DNA of 64,000 nucleotides, from assembly GCA_963966185.1 (NCBI GenBank), contig CAWZYM010000293.1, forward strand, positions 1,090,001 to 1,154,000, read 5' to 3'. Numbering within the stretch: position 1 is the first letter of the stretch; every line of letters begins with the position of its first letter. Positions 12,150 through 22,863 of this stretch are shown in pieces. The stretch is from Rhabditoides inermis. Lineage: Eukaryota > Nematoda > Chromadorea > Rhabditida > Rhabditidae. The position numbers were made by a program, and so were the translations under genes. Below the pieces are notes generated by a model. That model ran no database searches and was not told where the DNA came from. It was given only the letters and a program-made list of their open reading frames with translations.

Positions 12150-12891
12150 TCGTTGCAGGAAAGGCCGGTGGGTAGTGGCGGATCAACCAGTTCGCTTCCT
12201 CTCCTCCCTAGACTCTGATAGTGAAGTGACAGTGGCTGATGGGCATATCGGGAGCGGATTCGCGGCGAGGTTCGTTTCACTCTCTTCTGAACACTCTGGC
12301 CACAGTTTCAAAACGCTTAAAAGTTACCTTCGGTATTCTTTTCGAAATACTTCAGTTCCATCAAGAAAATCTGTATATTTCACATTTTCAGATCGTCTCA
12401 AGTCGGTGTCAAATCCATGCATACTGTGCGACCCGATGGTACAGTAGAAGAAAGGAGGTTAGGAGGACAAACTACTGTGAGTCGTGAAAAAACTAGTGAC
12501 TGATTGTCTAGGATCACCCTTTCAGCAGGAGAACTACTACCGTTCGTTCCGTCCCTCGAGTGATGATTGGACAGAGTACCGAATTGTCCGGGGCTGCCCC
12601 AACCCGCACACTCTATTCAGAGGAGGGTGGAAGAAGAGTGAGTCGATAGCATTTTATTGAACTATTGCTGTTACTAGATTTATCTGATAATGTGTTATTA
12701 TGCATACACATGGTCAACGGAACGGTTTTGTTTCAGGCGGTGGCAAGAACTACTCGATCAACCGTGGCAAGTTTGCGTATATGCGAGACTGTGAGGATGA
12801 GTGGGAGGAAGAGAAAATGGAAGAGGAGGAGGAGGATGGACAAGCAACACGGAGGGACACCACACTGGCAGACTATCTGCCACGACCATGA
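11621..12891 (+). CDS. Protein with HAX1/MLF-like motif and acidic C-terminus
   Basis: Six exons with matching phases: 11621-11765, 11875-11969, 12161-12269, 12392-12477, 12529-12636 and 12737-12891, about 230 aa. Exon 4 encodes SSQVGVKSMHTVRPDGTVEE followed by RR, close to the PDGxxEERR motif shared by HAX1 and myeloid leukaemia factor proteins; this similarity is short, so family placement is tentative. The C-terminus is strongly acidic (DEWEEEKMEEEEEDGQ) and ends ADYLPRP. HAX1-like proteins act in mitochondrial quality control and apoptosis, but no targeting signal is obvious here. Introns 2 and 3 hold long GA tracts that do not disturb the frame. AATAAA at about 12948 is the likely poly(A) signal. 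Confidence 0.65.
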
Positions 12892-12959
12892 TTGTGAATA
12901 GTGTAAATATGTATATATGTATGTTCCATGTGTGTCTTTACAACAAAAATAAAAATTAT

Positions 12960-13350
12960 GTTTTTCATAATGATCAACTCGCGAATACGATCAAAGCTAT
13001 TCCGTGTTTTTTTCTTCTAATCTTCTAAGGTGTTGATTGTGCGAGATGTGGATCGGTTCAGGGAACTTGCCACAGATGGAGATGGATCTGGCGTTTTGCG
13101 AAATGTACAGCTTGCGTCACACGTATTAGTCGCTTTGGCTTTGATCACCGCCATGGTGCCACTCTAATGTCTCACGTGAAAAGAGTGCCACTAAAGTGAC
13201 TAAAGTGCGATTCTACTCTGAAATAGTTAACATGTGCATGCCTTGAAATTTTTTCGAAACTACTTATGCCTACTTTTGGTGTTTACATTTCAAGATTGCC
13301 GAAATCGAAAATGACGCGTCTCGAAAGGTTGGGATGGTGTCATTCGATGA
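12960..13350. other. Intergenic, no feature seen
   Basis: Spacer between the poly(A) signal of the previous gene and the start of the next one on the same strand. No SL2-type operon spacing (about 100 bases) is evident. Confidence 0.5.
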
Positions 13351-13353
13351 GCG

Positions 13354-14431
13354 ATGCGCGCCAGTGCCGGGCTTCTCATTCTAGTCGCCGCCGCACAGGG
13401 TAACCCTTCTCTTATCACTCCCATGTTGTCCTGTAATCGACACGTCTTGATCATCTTGGTCATCTGTTTCTCATATATCCTCCCTTACCCCTTAGTGTCC
13501 AGACTTGTGCATCTGTATCGATTATCCTGTTCTAGTGCTGCTGTGCCTCTCTGCTTCCAACTCCACCACATCCAGGGATGCGCTGCTCAAGACGTTCCGC
13601 GATCTCAAGCAGTCCATCGGCGGCGGCACCAAGGTGGTGATCGTCCACGACGGCGCCGCCTGCCTCCGCACCTACGAGAAGGTATACGGTAGGGTACCGT
13701 ACACCCCGTGTATGTACCGCGTACCGTAGGCGGCGCTGGTGCTCGCGCTGCAAGGATTCGCGCCCATCCCTATTCCGCCCTCGGAGGATTCTGACTGCGA
13801 GTCGGTTGCTCGACTAGCCTCGACAAGCATGGACGACGTCAACGCCGCTCGTGCAATCTTCATCGGAACGTGAGTTCGTGGTAGACTGATTATCGATTGA
13901 TTATCGATTGCAGAACGCGCTGCTTCGCGGTGGACGCGGGCAAGATATCTGCTCAGATTGTCGTTCGCGAGGGAGCAGACGGACAGACATTCGAGGTGCG
14001 AATTTCAGGGGAGAAATGAAACACAACAGTCCTCTTAGGTGTACTTGGGCGACATTAAGAAAACATTCACTTGTCCCTACAAGGTACGAGCTCTCTCTCT
14101 ATATATATATATATACATAATACTTATTTCATTTAGGCATTGTCATCGGTGGGGCCTTATCTTGTGGAGCTTCACGAAGGCCCGTCTTCTCTGTCCCCTG
14201 AAGAGTCGACGTCTATGATGAAGGTCAAAAAAGGCTTGGTCGGTCTGTCCACCGAGGACATCACTGTCTATGCCATCTTCGGAGTCGCCTTCGCCATTGT
14301 CTTCGCTCTCGTACTCGTCATCGTCTACAAATGGTACGTTTCACTACTCTGCATGATTACGTTTCAGTCCTATTTGATGGATACGTTTCAGTCCCCGCGC
14401 TGCTCCGATGGTGGAGGTCGAGGAGTATTAG
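13354..14431 (+). CDS. Type I membrane protein of unknown family
   Basis: Seven exons in consistent phase, about 231 aa. MRASAGLLILVAAAQ joins VLLCLSASNST across the first intron (acceptor TGTTCTAG at about 13535), giving a good signal peptide. The lumenal part includes GGGTKVVIVHDGAACLRTYE and TTRCFAVDAGKISAQIVV with few cysteines. Residues about 195-217 form one transmembrane helix (VYAIFGVAFAIVFALVLVIV), followed by a short tail ending EVEEY. Topology is therefore lumen/outside with a small cytosolic tail. The last intron has two identical acceptors TACGTTTCAGTCC at about 14361 and 14385; only the second keeps the frame open to the stop. AATAAA at about 14504. I could not place it in a family; an ER or V-ATPase accessory protein is a guess only. 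Confidence 0.7.
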
Positions 14432-14795
14432 GCCACCACACACACGCAACTCCAATCAGCTTCGATAGTCACTAGAGAAACCGCGTTGTATATATACTCA
14501 CGAATAAAGCAATAACGTGTTTCGAGAGTATTCTTGTATTCGTCGAATTTGTTTTTGTCGTTTTTGTCGATTGTGTTTTTGTCGAATGTGTTTGGTCGAA
14601 ACGAAACTTCACATTCATTTTTTTTCTTGCAGTGCCTCATTCTAGTTAAATTTAAAGTATTCCATAAGAAAACAGCGTCAGCACTCATCATATCATCACT
14701 CATCACTGTCGCAACAAAGGATGGCCTCTACCTCCCGATCAATTGGTCTCCACTCCGTTAATCGAACAACATTTTCATTTCATCTTTATTCTGGT

Positions 14796-15507
14796 TCAGA
14801 ACTGGCAGCAGTGTGTGTAGTAGGGTGTCTGGACGCAGATCGAGTCCCCACCGCACATACCGTCCGAGCAGCGAGCGCCCTGCAAAGTTACCATTTACCA
14901 TCTTCATTATTCGCAATCTTGTTATCTTGTAGAAGTGAGACCATTTTGGCAGGGCACGTTTCTTTGCCGTCGATCACTGCATCCGTCACCACATGTTCAC
15001 CCCACCTACCTTGAGAAGGTTCTTCGTGCCAGCCTGCATCACAGGCGTGCCGTACGGGCACTCGTTTTTGTACTCATCCAGGAACTCTGAAACCATCGTA
15101 GTTAGTAAGTTAGTCTCGAAAGAGTAGGAGCACCTACTTTTGCGTTGGGTCACACATTTGTTATCACAGCTCACTTTGGGACCAATCTGTAAGAGTACCT
15201 TCATAATAACCAAGAAATGGGAAGAACGAACCTTCTGGGCGACCGGCTTGCATTCCGCTTCCGTGGCAAAGTGTGCTCCTTTGGGCAGAAGGTCGCAGCC
15301 CTTGTGGTCGAACGCGAAGCACTCATCCTGGCTGTAGACGTAGTACTGAAAAGTGTGTGGTATAGAAGGAGTGTTTAGTTCCAATCGCACCCGAATGGAG
15401 GGTTTATGGTAGTCGCAGAGGAAGGACTTGGGAGCGGAGTTTCCGGCCGACGCGGCTCCGGTAGATACAAAGACCAGAAGAGCCAGTGGGACGATGGTGG
15501 CACGCAT
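14796..15507 (-). CDS. Secreted Kunitz-like / Cys-rich protein 1
   Basis: Five exons split by 45-50 nt introns, about 150 aa. A clear signal peptide (MRATIVPLALLVFVSTGAAS) is followed by SFLCDYHKPSIR, then a Kunitz-like exon: DECFAFDHKGC and FATEAEC keep the C-x7-GC and F-x5-C spacing. The exons CDNKCVTQ and ECPYGTPVMQAGTKN follow. The last exon is GARCSDGMCGGDSICV, then YYTHCCQF and stop, a nematode lustrin-type Cys-rich repeat ending in CC. Kunitz folds inhibit serine proteases, but the P1 region and one or two of the six cysteines are not standard here, so inhibitor function is unproven. An AATAAA on the minus strand lies at about 14785. A start at 15531 (MIAKSRLT) is possible but would bury the signal peptide. 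Confidence 0.8.
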
Positions 15508-15741
15508 GGTGAGACGTGATTTCGCAATCACGCGACCGCCACCACCATTTATCTGTACACCACTATCCGCGCATCCACCTGTTTAGCATTTCAATACTGT
15601 CGTGTGAAATTCCGCAACAGCAATGTCGATGAATATGAATGAAATGTTATTGTGGTGCATTCCACAGAGCACGTTCACTTTTATTCGCACATCAAACGCT
15701 ATCACAATTGGAAGGATGTTTGACGACGTTGATATTACGAG

Positions 15742-16763
15742 TTAGAATTGACAGCAGTATGCGAAGAAGGGCGTCTCCACGCAGATAGAATCGCGGGGAC
15801 AGAAGTTGTGCGCGCATTTAATGCCCTGAAAGGTTACTGTAGGATATAGAGTGAGAGAGAGAGAAAGGGAGACAGAGAGGTAGAGAGAGAAAGAGAGGGG
15901 GAGATCACCTGGAGCGGATTCTTAGTCATGGCTCCCTTCAAATTGGTCCTCAAAACGAGGTCTCCGTAGGGACAGCTGGGCACGAATTCTTTCTTCATTT
16001 CTGAATCATAATCATACTTTGAAATCGACAAAGAATGTATACACAAAACAACTCAAGAAAACATAAACATCTTTTGTAAACTCTTGAAATAAGCTCACTT
16101 TCGTACTTGACGTCGCAGCAGTAGGCGTAGATCGCGAGAGCTGGCATGACATTGCACTGTCCGCGCGCGCCGCACTGCCCCACCCGCTGGCACTCAAAGT
16201 AGACGTTTCACAGTTGCTGTCAATATAGAGATTTGAGAGCTGCTACCAGTTTTTGAACCAATTTAGACAAGAAATGACGAGTTTCGAAGAGACCAGGCCG
16301 CGCCAACCGGAGAAATGACCGAACCATTATCAGAAGAGCTTGGCCAAGTGGATAGCGTCACAGCTTGCTAAGCGTACGGTCGCTGTTTCGATTCCCCTCG
16401 CTGGCAATTGTTCTGCCGAATTCCACAACCTCCCGGTGGTGCGCTGTGTCAGTTCAACAACCTCGCGTGAACCCTCTTCACCCTCCGAGAGCCCTACCAT
16501 CGGCGGCGGCAGTCTTTCAAAATCTTCTACCACGCCTCGCATCCAAAAATATTCTCTTATAAATTTCAATCTCTACATTTTCTGATTTACACCGTATTAC
16601 AAAATTTCGGAAACTCATGGTTCAGACTAACTAAATATGTAGCTCTCACCTCTGTGCTCTTGGCCTTGATCGCATCCATGTCCAGGTATGGTTCCAGGTA
16701 GGAGTCAAACTTTTCGGGAAGACAATTCAATCTGAGGATGTGATTGTACTTTCCCGGTTGCGG
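15742..16763 (-). CDS. Cys-rich (lustrin-type) secreted protein, 5' end unresolved
   Basis: Exons: 16763-16640 (PQPGKYNHILRLNCLPEKFD), about 16193-16101 (ECQRVGQCGARGQCNV, then YAYCCDVKYE), 15999-15910 (KKEFVPSCPYGDLVLRTNLK) and 15825-15742 (GIKCAHNFCPRDSICV, then FFAYCCQF and stop). It shares the CPYG exon and the final C..C..SICV..YCCQF exon with the neighbour at 14796-15507, so the two are paralogs by partial duplication; this one lacks the Kunitz-like exon. No convincing signal-peptide exon was found upstream. AATAAA (minus strand) at about 15681-15686 lies about 175 bases before the next gene, a spacing compatible with a two-gene operon. Confidence 0.68.
16325..16400 (+). repeat. tRNA-Ser-like sequence inside an intron
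   Basis: GGCCAAGTGGATAGCG (A-box like), a TTGCTAA anticodon-like loop (GCT) and TTTCGATTCCCC (B-box like). It lies antisense in the first intron of the Cys-rich gene. Pairing of the ends is poor, so probably a tRNA-derived relic. Confidence 0.4.
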
Positions 16764-17518
16764 CTGAAAGAGACAGAGCAAAATCTCGATGACCACTAGG
16801 AAACGTGAAAAACTGAGCAACCTTTCTTATTAGTGAGGTTTTAAGATGCATTCACTCAAATTCTCACCCACTTCCACATTTTCCGTTTGACCCTCTTCCT
16901 ATACATTACAACCAGCGCGGCAGCGCTGGTTGGTTTGTGTTAACCCTAGTCGCGCGCTAGAATCGGCAAAAGGCGACTGAACGAAAGGTTCCTTAGAATC
17001 TTTGCGAGAACAATGTGATGCTGATAGATGTTATCAGGATGTTAGAAAATGGTGTTGTAGGAAGCGAGATACGCGCGCGCGCCCCTGAGGGGCAGGCAAT
17101 CCCCCGTGTTCGGATGGTTTTTTAGGGGGGGGGGGGGGGTGGCGCGCACCGGCTGCCCCCAGCAGACAGGAGGTGCACAATCCGCACTGCCTGTGGATTG
17201 CACTGATATCGTTTAGATCGCGTGCTATGCCGTGCGCACAGTAGTGTTGTGGTTAGCGATTGCGCCCGTTGAGACACATGGCTCGAGTTCGGTTCCGGCT
17301 GGTGGCAAACCATTTGTAATATAAGATTTTACATAGAAATGACATTGGAATTGTAAATTTTCCCATCAGCATTACCTAAACTCTTTTTTTGCAAATTTTA
17401 TACAATTTTGGACTCAACAAGGTGGGTGAACTGTTGGATTTCTTTAAAAAAAATGTTTTGTGGTTCATGTTAATGTAGATAGATTTATATGAAATCCAAT
17501 AAAAGTATATTCATTATC

Positions 17519-17808
17519 TTTTAAAAGGACTTCCGTAAGAGAAGAGTTTGTGTTACTCAACGTAATGCAACAAAAGCTCATGCATTTTATCAATCGAAAT
17601 AGTACACAAACCTGTTCCAATAGTTCAACAAGTTATATATATACGATCGGATACCGAAATCAATTTCCCGACATACAACATTTGCTCGCATTAGTTTTTA
17701 TTGCAGAAAGAGCAGGTTTGTTTACTATTTCGATTGATAAAATGCATGAGCTTTTGTTGCATTACGTTGAGTAACACAAACTCTTTTCTTACGGAAGTCC
17801 TTTTAAAA
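17519..17808. repeat. Foldback with about 95-bp arms, copy 1
   Basis: The left arm TTTTAAAAGGACTTCCGTAA ... ACAAACCTG pairs with the right arm CAGGTTTG ... TTACGGAAGTCC. About 100 bases of loop. The copy at 33656-34021 has a longer loop. A solo arm fragment lies at 29602-29665 and a diverged relative at 30480-30625. Confidence 0.85.
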
Positions 17809-17888
17809 GATAATACTCTCTTGGTTTAGGGCGTGGAGGCGTGTGAAGTATGGTCGAAGAGGTCGAAGTTTGGGTGACATTTCAAATC

Positions 17889-18481
17889 TTATCTCGAAAG
17901 CTCCCTCGAGTGCACAACATATTGTCGACTCACGAAGCGCAGAGGAATGTGTCGAGTCTCTGGCGCGTACACATCAGGATGCTCTTCATAGACGGCCAAC
18001 TCGGTCGCGCACACGTGCTCATTGTCCGAGATGTGAGCTGAAAGTGTCGAGGTGTGCTCAGTCACTTCGAAACAGCTTGTTCAAAAAGCCAACACGCTGT
18101 TTGCTTATGTTTTTATTACGGCGTTTCGAAGTCCAAGTATTGAAGGGAGTTTCGAAGAGCTATTTCACTATCGCCACTCGATTCCAACTTCCTACTCACA
18201 ACTCCACAGGCAGAACTCGTATTTGTCGAAGTGGCGCGCGCCATTGGGATCCTTTTCGCAGCCAAGGTGCAGGAACGCGTAGCACTCCTCGCGCCGCTCG
18301 ACTTTGAACCACTGAATACTTTCGATACACACACACTCCTCTCTCTTTCCCCCCCTCTCTCTCTCCTAACTCTAATGGACGGCTTGGCGAGTTTGCAGGC
18401 GACACTCTCCGGTGGGGTGGGGTGGTTGTTGAACTGACACAGCGCACCTGCTGCGCACGCTAGCAGGACGAGCAGCAGCAT
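17889..18481 (-). CDS. Kunitz-like secreted protein 2a (two possible 3' ends)
   Basis: Signal peptide MLLLVLLACAAGALC, then ACKLAKPSIR, an intron, and VQWFKVERREECYAFLHLGC with FDKYEFCLWSCE: C-x7-GC and C-x3-C spacing as in Kunitz domains, five of six cysteines present. Reading through after CLWSCE gives a TAG stop at 18193 with AATAAA about 80 bases downstream (about 18112-18117, minus strand). Alternatively the overlapping donor GTGAGTAGG splices to an acceptor at about 18046, adding about 50 residues (ISDNEHVCATELAVYEEHP ... SRQYVV) and a stop at 17889. Both the short and the long reading are open. The duplicate at 34095-34683 keeps both readings but lacks the intronic AATAAA. Confidence 0.75.
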
Positions 18482-19029
18482 TGTGGAGTTGTTGATGGCA
18501 CTGTGTACTTGCTGTGCTTTATATACGCATTATTCATTATTCGCGCATTATTCACGCACAGTTTACGGCCCCGCCATCGGCTTGCGTGTGATTGTTGCGC
18601 GCGGAAGGATAGGAAGGAATTCGTAATAAATCTCAACACTTATTCTCAAGAATCCGCACGTTTTAACATCAAGCCAGTCTGGGAAACATTCCTTCAGATT
18701 GAAAATCCGTAATGAATACAAAAGGTAAGGATTGAACCATTGAACCCGCGACCCTCAGCGTGAAAGGCGCTTGTCTAACCAGCTGCGCAATAGCGGTCAC
18801 GCTCAACAGTGGGCTGATTTCACTGCTGCCGTGATGCGAAGAAATAGAGCGCGCATTTAATCGTATTTCACATTGAAAAAAGCAGAACTAAATCACGTCA
18901 TGTCTCACAAGCCACATCTACTTTTAATTCTCGGACAATTATCAATTCATCGATATCACATCCACAAAATCGTGCGCAACATCGATCGATATACGATTTA
19001 CAAGTTTATTCACAAAACGAACAGAAAAC

Positions 19030-19510
19030 ATGTGAGCAGTCAAACGAACATCTTCTTGTTGTTGAAGGACACGGAGATGTTGTTGGCGTGCGAGTGTAGA
19101 GAAATGGGGGTTGAAGACATAACCTGCAATATGCACGTTTCACACAAACTCCGACATAAGATCGAGCATTTTACAAGTGAAATGAAACTCATGAATTGCA
19201 ATCGCTTGTGGAAATAAAAAAAAACATATTGCTTACCTTGAGGTAGCAAGAGACGCGCTTGGCGAAGAGCTGGTGCTGCTTTTTGCGACGGCCGACGAGT
19301 GCGGCGTGTACGAAACTTCCTGTAATCATGCATCAATTATAACATGTAGATGGCACAAATTACATATGACAATTATCACACACTATCATTTATGAATAGT
19401 GTACCTGATTAAACTCCACACTGTGCCGCCGTCGTCTGCCCAACCTGACACTGCGCTGCGACCGCCGACACTAGCAAGGTCACATTGTGTGCTCACATGA
19501 TGAATAAAGA
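19030..19510 (-). pseudogene. Three-exon gene of unknown function, second copy
   Basis: Exon 2 GSFVHAALVGRRKKQHQ..KRVSCYLK and exon 3 VMSSTPISLHSHANNISVSF then NNKKMFV are open and in phase. In exon 1, however, the position of the start reads ATG TGA and the end reads TTTAATCAG, both stops compared with copy A. Copy A has an intact exon 1 and a frameshifted exon 3, so the lesions are in different places. Confidence 0.45.
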
Positions 19511-19647
19511 AACTACGATCCTATGACAACAACAAATTTAAAACGTGTCATCAATTAAAAAAAAGTAAAACAATAAAACGCGAGATGATAATTGCGATAT
19601 ATTGCGTCAATACAAGATTCCAGAAGTTTCGACAACGTATTCTTGAT

Positions 19648-21263
19648 ACTAAAACGTACACAGCACTCCACCAATTTTCAACATCGCGGCGGGACCATTT
19701 TTTCAAATTTATTTTGGCGGGAAAACTGCAATTGCGTGTTTTTTTCCATTTTCCTCACTAATATCGACTAACATTTATCAATCTTTCCTCACTAATATCG
19801 ACTAACATTTATCAAAAGGCGAAGCGAGGGGAAAGAAAGAAGTACTACAGTAAGTCACACATTCTGATTCAAGTGGAAAGCATAAGAAGTCTGTATAAAA
19901 ATTAAAAATCCACTTTTTGCTGATTTAGCTCAATCTTGCTGCCCCCTCTCCCTCTCCCTCTGTATCTTCTCCTCCTCTTCCTCTCCCTGTATCCTCTCCT
20001 CCTCTTCCTCTCCCTGTATCCTCTCCTCCTCTTCCTCTCCCTGTGTATCCTCTCCTCCTCTTCCTCTCCCTGTATCCTCTCCTTCTCTTCCTCTCCCTGT
20101 ATCCTCTCCTCCTCTCCCTCTGGCAAGACTTATCATAACACTTTCATCTTGATATCACCTGATTACCATTACTGTACGTTTGCTCAGCGATCAGCCAACT
20201 CACACATCCAACATCTCGGTTCACCTGCCAGTATTGGAAGGTTTGCCGTCATTCGTAGTCAATGAGAATAAGAGTGCTGATAGCATATTATGGAAAGCAT
20301 CTCCCTTTCACGTCACTTTTGAAACATTCCTGTGCAATTCAATGATGATGACTTTGCACAAGCAAGTTTTGATGACAATCCAGTACCGAAAAAGGTGCTC
20401 GCGTGCGGTGTTGTTGACGAAGTTTTACTTGAGTGAGTTTGAAGAGACTGACAAGTACTTCAAGAAACGTAGTTCGTAGTGTGAGCTGTCGAAAAGGTTG
20501 GTCGCATCGTCGAAGGGAACTCTTAGGCGATGACGGAGGGAACGAGTAGCGCAAGTGGGAAGGGAGGATTACGCAACCCTTCGAAAACAGCATGACGTCA
20601 CTGCGCTGGCTGGTTGTTTAACGTTTTTATTCATCATCATAGTATAACGAATTGTGTGATCTGAGATTAGCTGTGGGGCTCCAGAACGATTGAACCTTCC
20701 AATACTGGCAGGTGAACCGAGATGTTGGATGTGTGAGTTGGCTGATCGCTGAGCAAACGTACAGTAATGGTAATCAGGTGATATCAAGATGAAAGTGTTA
20801 TGATAAGTCTTGCCAGAGGGAGAGGAGGAGAGGATACAGGGAGAGGAAGAGAAGGAGAGGATACAGGGAGAGGAAGAGGAGGAGAGGATACACAGGGAGA
20901 GGAAGAGGAAGAGAGGATACTCAGGGAGAGGAAGAGGAGGAGAGGATACAGGGAGAGGAAGAGGAGGAGAGGATACAGAGGGAGAGGGAGAGGGGGCAGC
21001 AAGATTGAGCTAAATCAGCAAAAAGTGGATTTTTAATTTTTATACAGACTTCTTATGCTTTCCACTTGAATCAGAATGTGTGACTTACTGTAGTACTTCT
21101 TTCTTTCCCCTCGCTTCGCCTTTGGAAGATTGATAAATGTTAGTCGATATTAGTGAGGAAAATGGAAAAAAACACGCAATTGCAGTTTTCCCGCCAAAAT
21201 AAATTTGAAAAAATGGTCCCGCCGCGATGTTGAAAATTGGTGGAGTGCTGTGTACGTTTTAGT
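19648..21263. mobile_element. Foldback transposon with ~600-bp inverted arms and 9-bp TSD
   Basis: The element starts ACTAAAACGTACACAGCACT and ends with the reverse complement. ATTCTTGAT flanks it at 19639-19647 and 21264-21272, and the two flanks join to restore the continuous sequence seen in copy B near 8633. Arms run 19648-20250 and 20690-21263; the centre 20250-20690 has no recognisable transposase. Each arm contains a block of 5-6 GGAGAGGATACAGGGAGAGG-type minisatellite units. A 9-bp target duplication with long inverted arms is typical of Mutator-like (MULE) foldbacks, so I infer a non-autonomous MULE. Confidence 0.85.
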
Positions 21264-21776
21264 ATTCTTGATCACTAGCGTTTCATTAGGAGCTACATAC
21301 GATTGTAACGATATAAAAAAAAACATATGAAATACAATACCATATCCAAACAATACAAATAGGTAAATTGAACGAAAACAAGAACGGGTGAAACGGAACA
21401 GCTGAATTGGCATTTGCAGCTGGTTCCCGCGCAAAATCCACTTGCGCGCTAACGCGAGCATGGCGCCCGAACTGTTTGCGCGGTCCTCCGTGCATTCGAT
21501 TCTTACAGTGGATATGGAATGGTTCGCCTGCGGAGCATACAAATTTGTTTTGGCGGGGTGGAGATCAGTTTATCGGTGGGGAGATTTGCCGCGGCTCGCA
21601 TATGAATACGTTCTTCGAACAGATGAGGAAATAGATTTTGTGACTGCCAAGTGGTATTATAGACAATCAAATGAACAAAATACAATTTATTTCACAAACA
21701 AACAAAGAAAGACAAACAATTGTGCGAGACCCGAGTAATCAAAAACTACGAATGAAAGTTGTCATCGTTGTGTCGA

Positions 21777-22400
21777 CTAGGTCTTGCCGGTTTTGTTGTT
21801 TGTGGTGTTGCGCAGTGGTCGGCCCCTTCTCGGTGCGCCCCTCTTCGCTCCGCCCTTCTTCTTATTCCTTCCTCCCTTCTTCTGAGGCGATCTCACGGTC
21901 TCCTTCTTCTCGTTCACAGGGGACGTCTGTTCAGAGTGAGCTACCTACAAATTTTAGTGTCCTTTCATCTATTGTTCTGAATGAGAGTTTAAACTATACC
22001 ACCATTTCGTTTCTTAGTTATGATATTTGCACATTCGTGCTCGTTGTGCGCTGGCTGCTATGTACCACTTTTCGAGTGTGAGGTCGTGAACTCACAGCAC
22101 TCACACTCACCGACAGACACGCACACATTTTCCAGAAAAAAAACACCTCGATCAACGACCCACTCACCTGGTAGGACGAGGTGTGGGGATCCTCGCTTGC
22201 CTTCCACAGTGCGCGCTGCTCTTCCATCACTTCCTTATCGTGCTCCAACGTCTGCAATGAACAGTGTACTTAAGGATCAGAAGAACAAAGCAAACCTTCG
22301 AGAAGTCCAGTTGTCCTTGCTTGTCCAGACGGGTGCGGCGCTGCTCATACACGCGACGATTGCCGTGTCGAATGTAGCGGGCCAGCGATAGAAGAGTCAT
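21777..22400 (-). CDS. Small basic protein with AT-hook-like tail, copy 2
   Basis: Inverted duplicate of 7539-8164 with the same three exons and splice sites. It begins MTLLSLARYIRHGNRRVYEQ, has TLEHDKEVMEEQRALWKASE in exon 2 and a Lys/Arg-rich exon 3 with RRGRPLRNTTNNKTGKT. Differences include amino-acid replacements and in-frame length changes in the Lys tract, but no stop or frameshift. As in copy 1 the ATG follows a TTCTGCAG acceptor by one base, a plausible trans-splice site. Confidence 0.6.
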
Positions 22401-22863
22401 CCTGCAGAACAAGGAATATCGAACAACAACAATAACACATTTGGTGCGCGATATGATGAACGCGTCAAAACGGCAGTAGACTGGTGCTTTCATGCCCGCG
22501 ACACATCGCTGCCTGCAAAAAATCGATATGAGACATTGCGAAATGAGATGAGTGGCTGAGCATGAGAAACATGATGCAATACTCGAAATTTGTAGACGAA
22601 GAGTTACAATGCTATGATATGCACACAGAAATACTGAAAACTGTATTTCACAAACCCCGCTCAGTTACGTCCATTTTGCAAAAAAAAGCACTGACGCGCA
22701 TGCCCCGCCCAATCATGAGTGGTGGCAGGAGCCATGAGTCACATCTGGCGGGGGCCACCAGTGCCCACCAGCGAGGTAATCGATATTCGCCGCTAGAGTG
22801 TGCGTGCCTCACACTTTGTGTGTGAGAGCGCAGACGGCAAGAGAAAGAAGGCAGAGACGCAGT

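Larger units (their letters stand above)
16930..18720. repeat. Duplicated segment with Kunitz gene, copy 1
   Basis: Highly similar in the same orientation to 33052-34830. It holds a G13 tract with GC-rich flank (17126-17145), a tRNA-like sequence (17240-17310), a foldback (17519-17808) and the Kunitz gene at 17889-18481. Left boundary is the shared GTTTGTGTTAACCCTAGTCG. Confidence 0.85.
18720..22863 (-). repeat. Duplicated unit copy C (inverted), split by an insertion
   Basis: Reads on the minus strand in the same order as copy B: basic-protein gene (22400-21777), shared spacer (21545-21273), three-exon gene (19510-19030), then the tRNA-like relic (18805-18740). It is interrupted at the sequence ATTCTTGAT by the foldback transposon 19648-21263. 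Confidence 0.85.
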
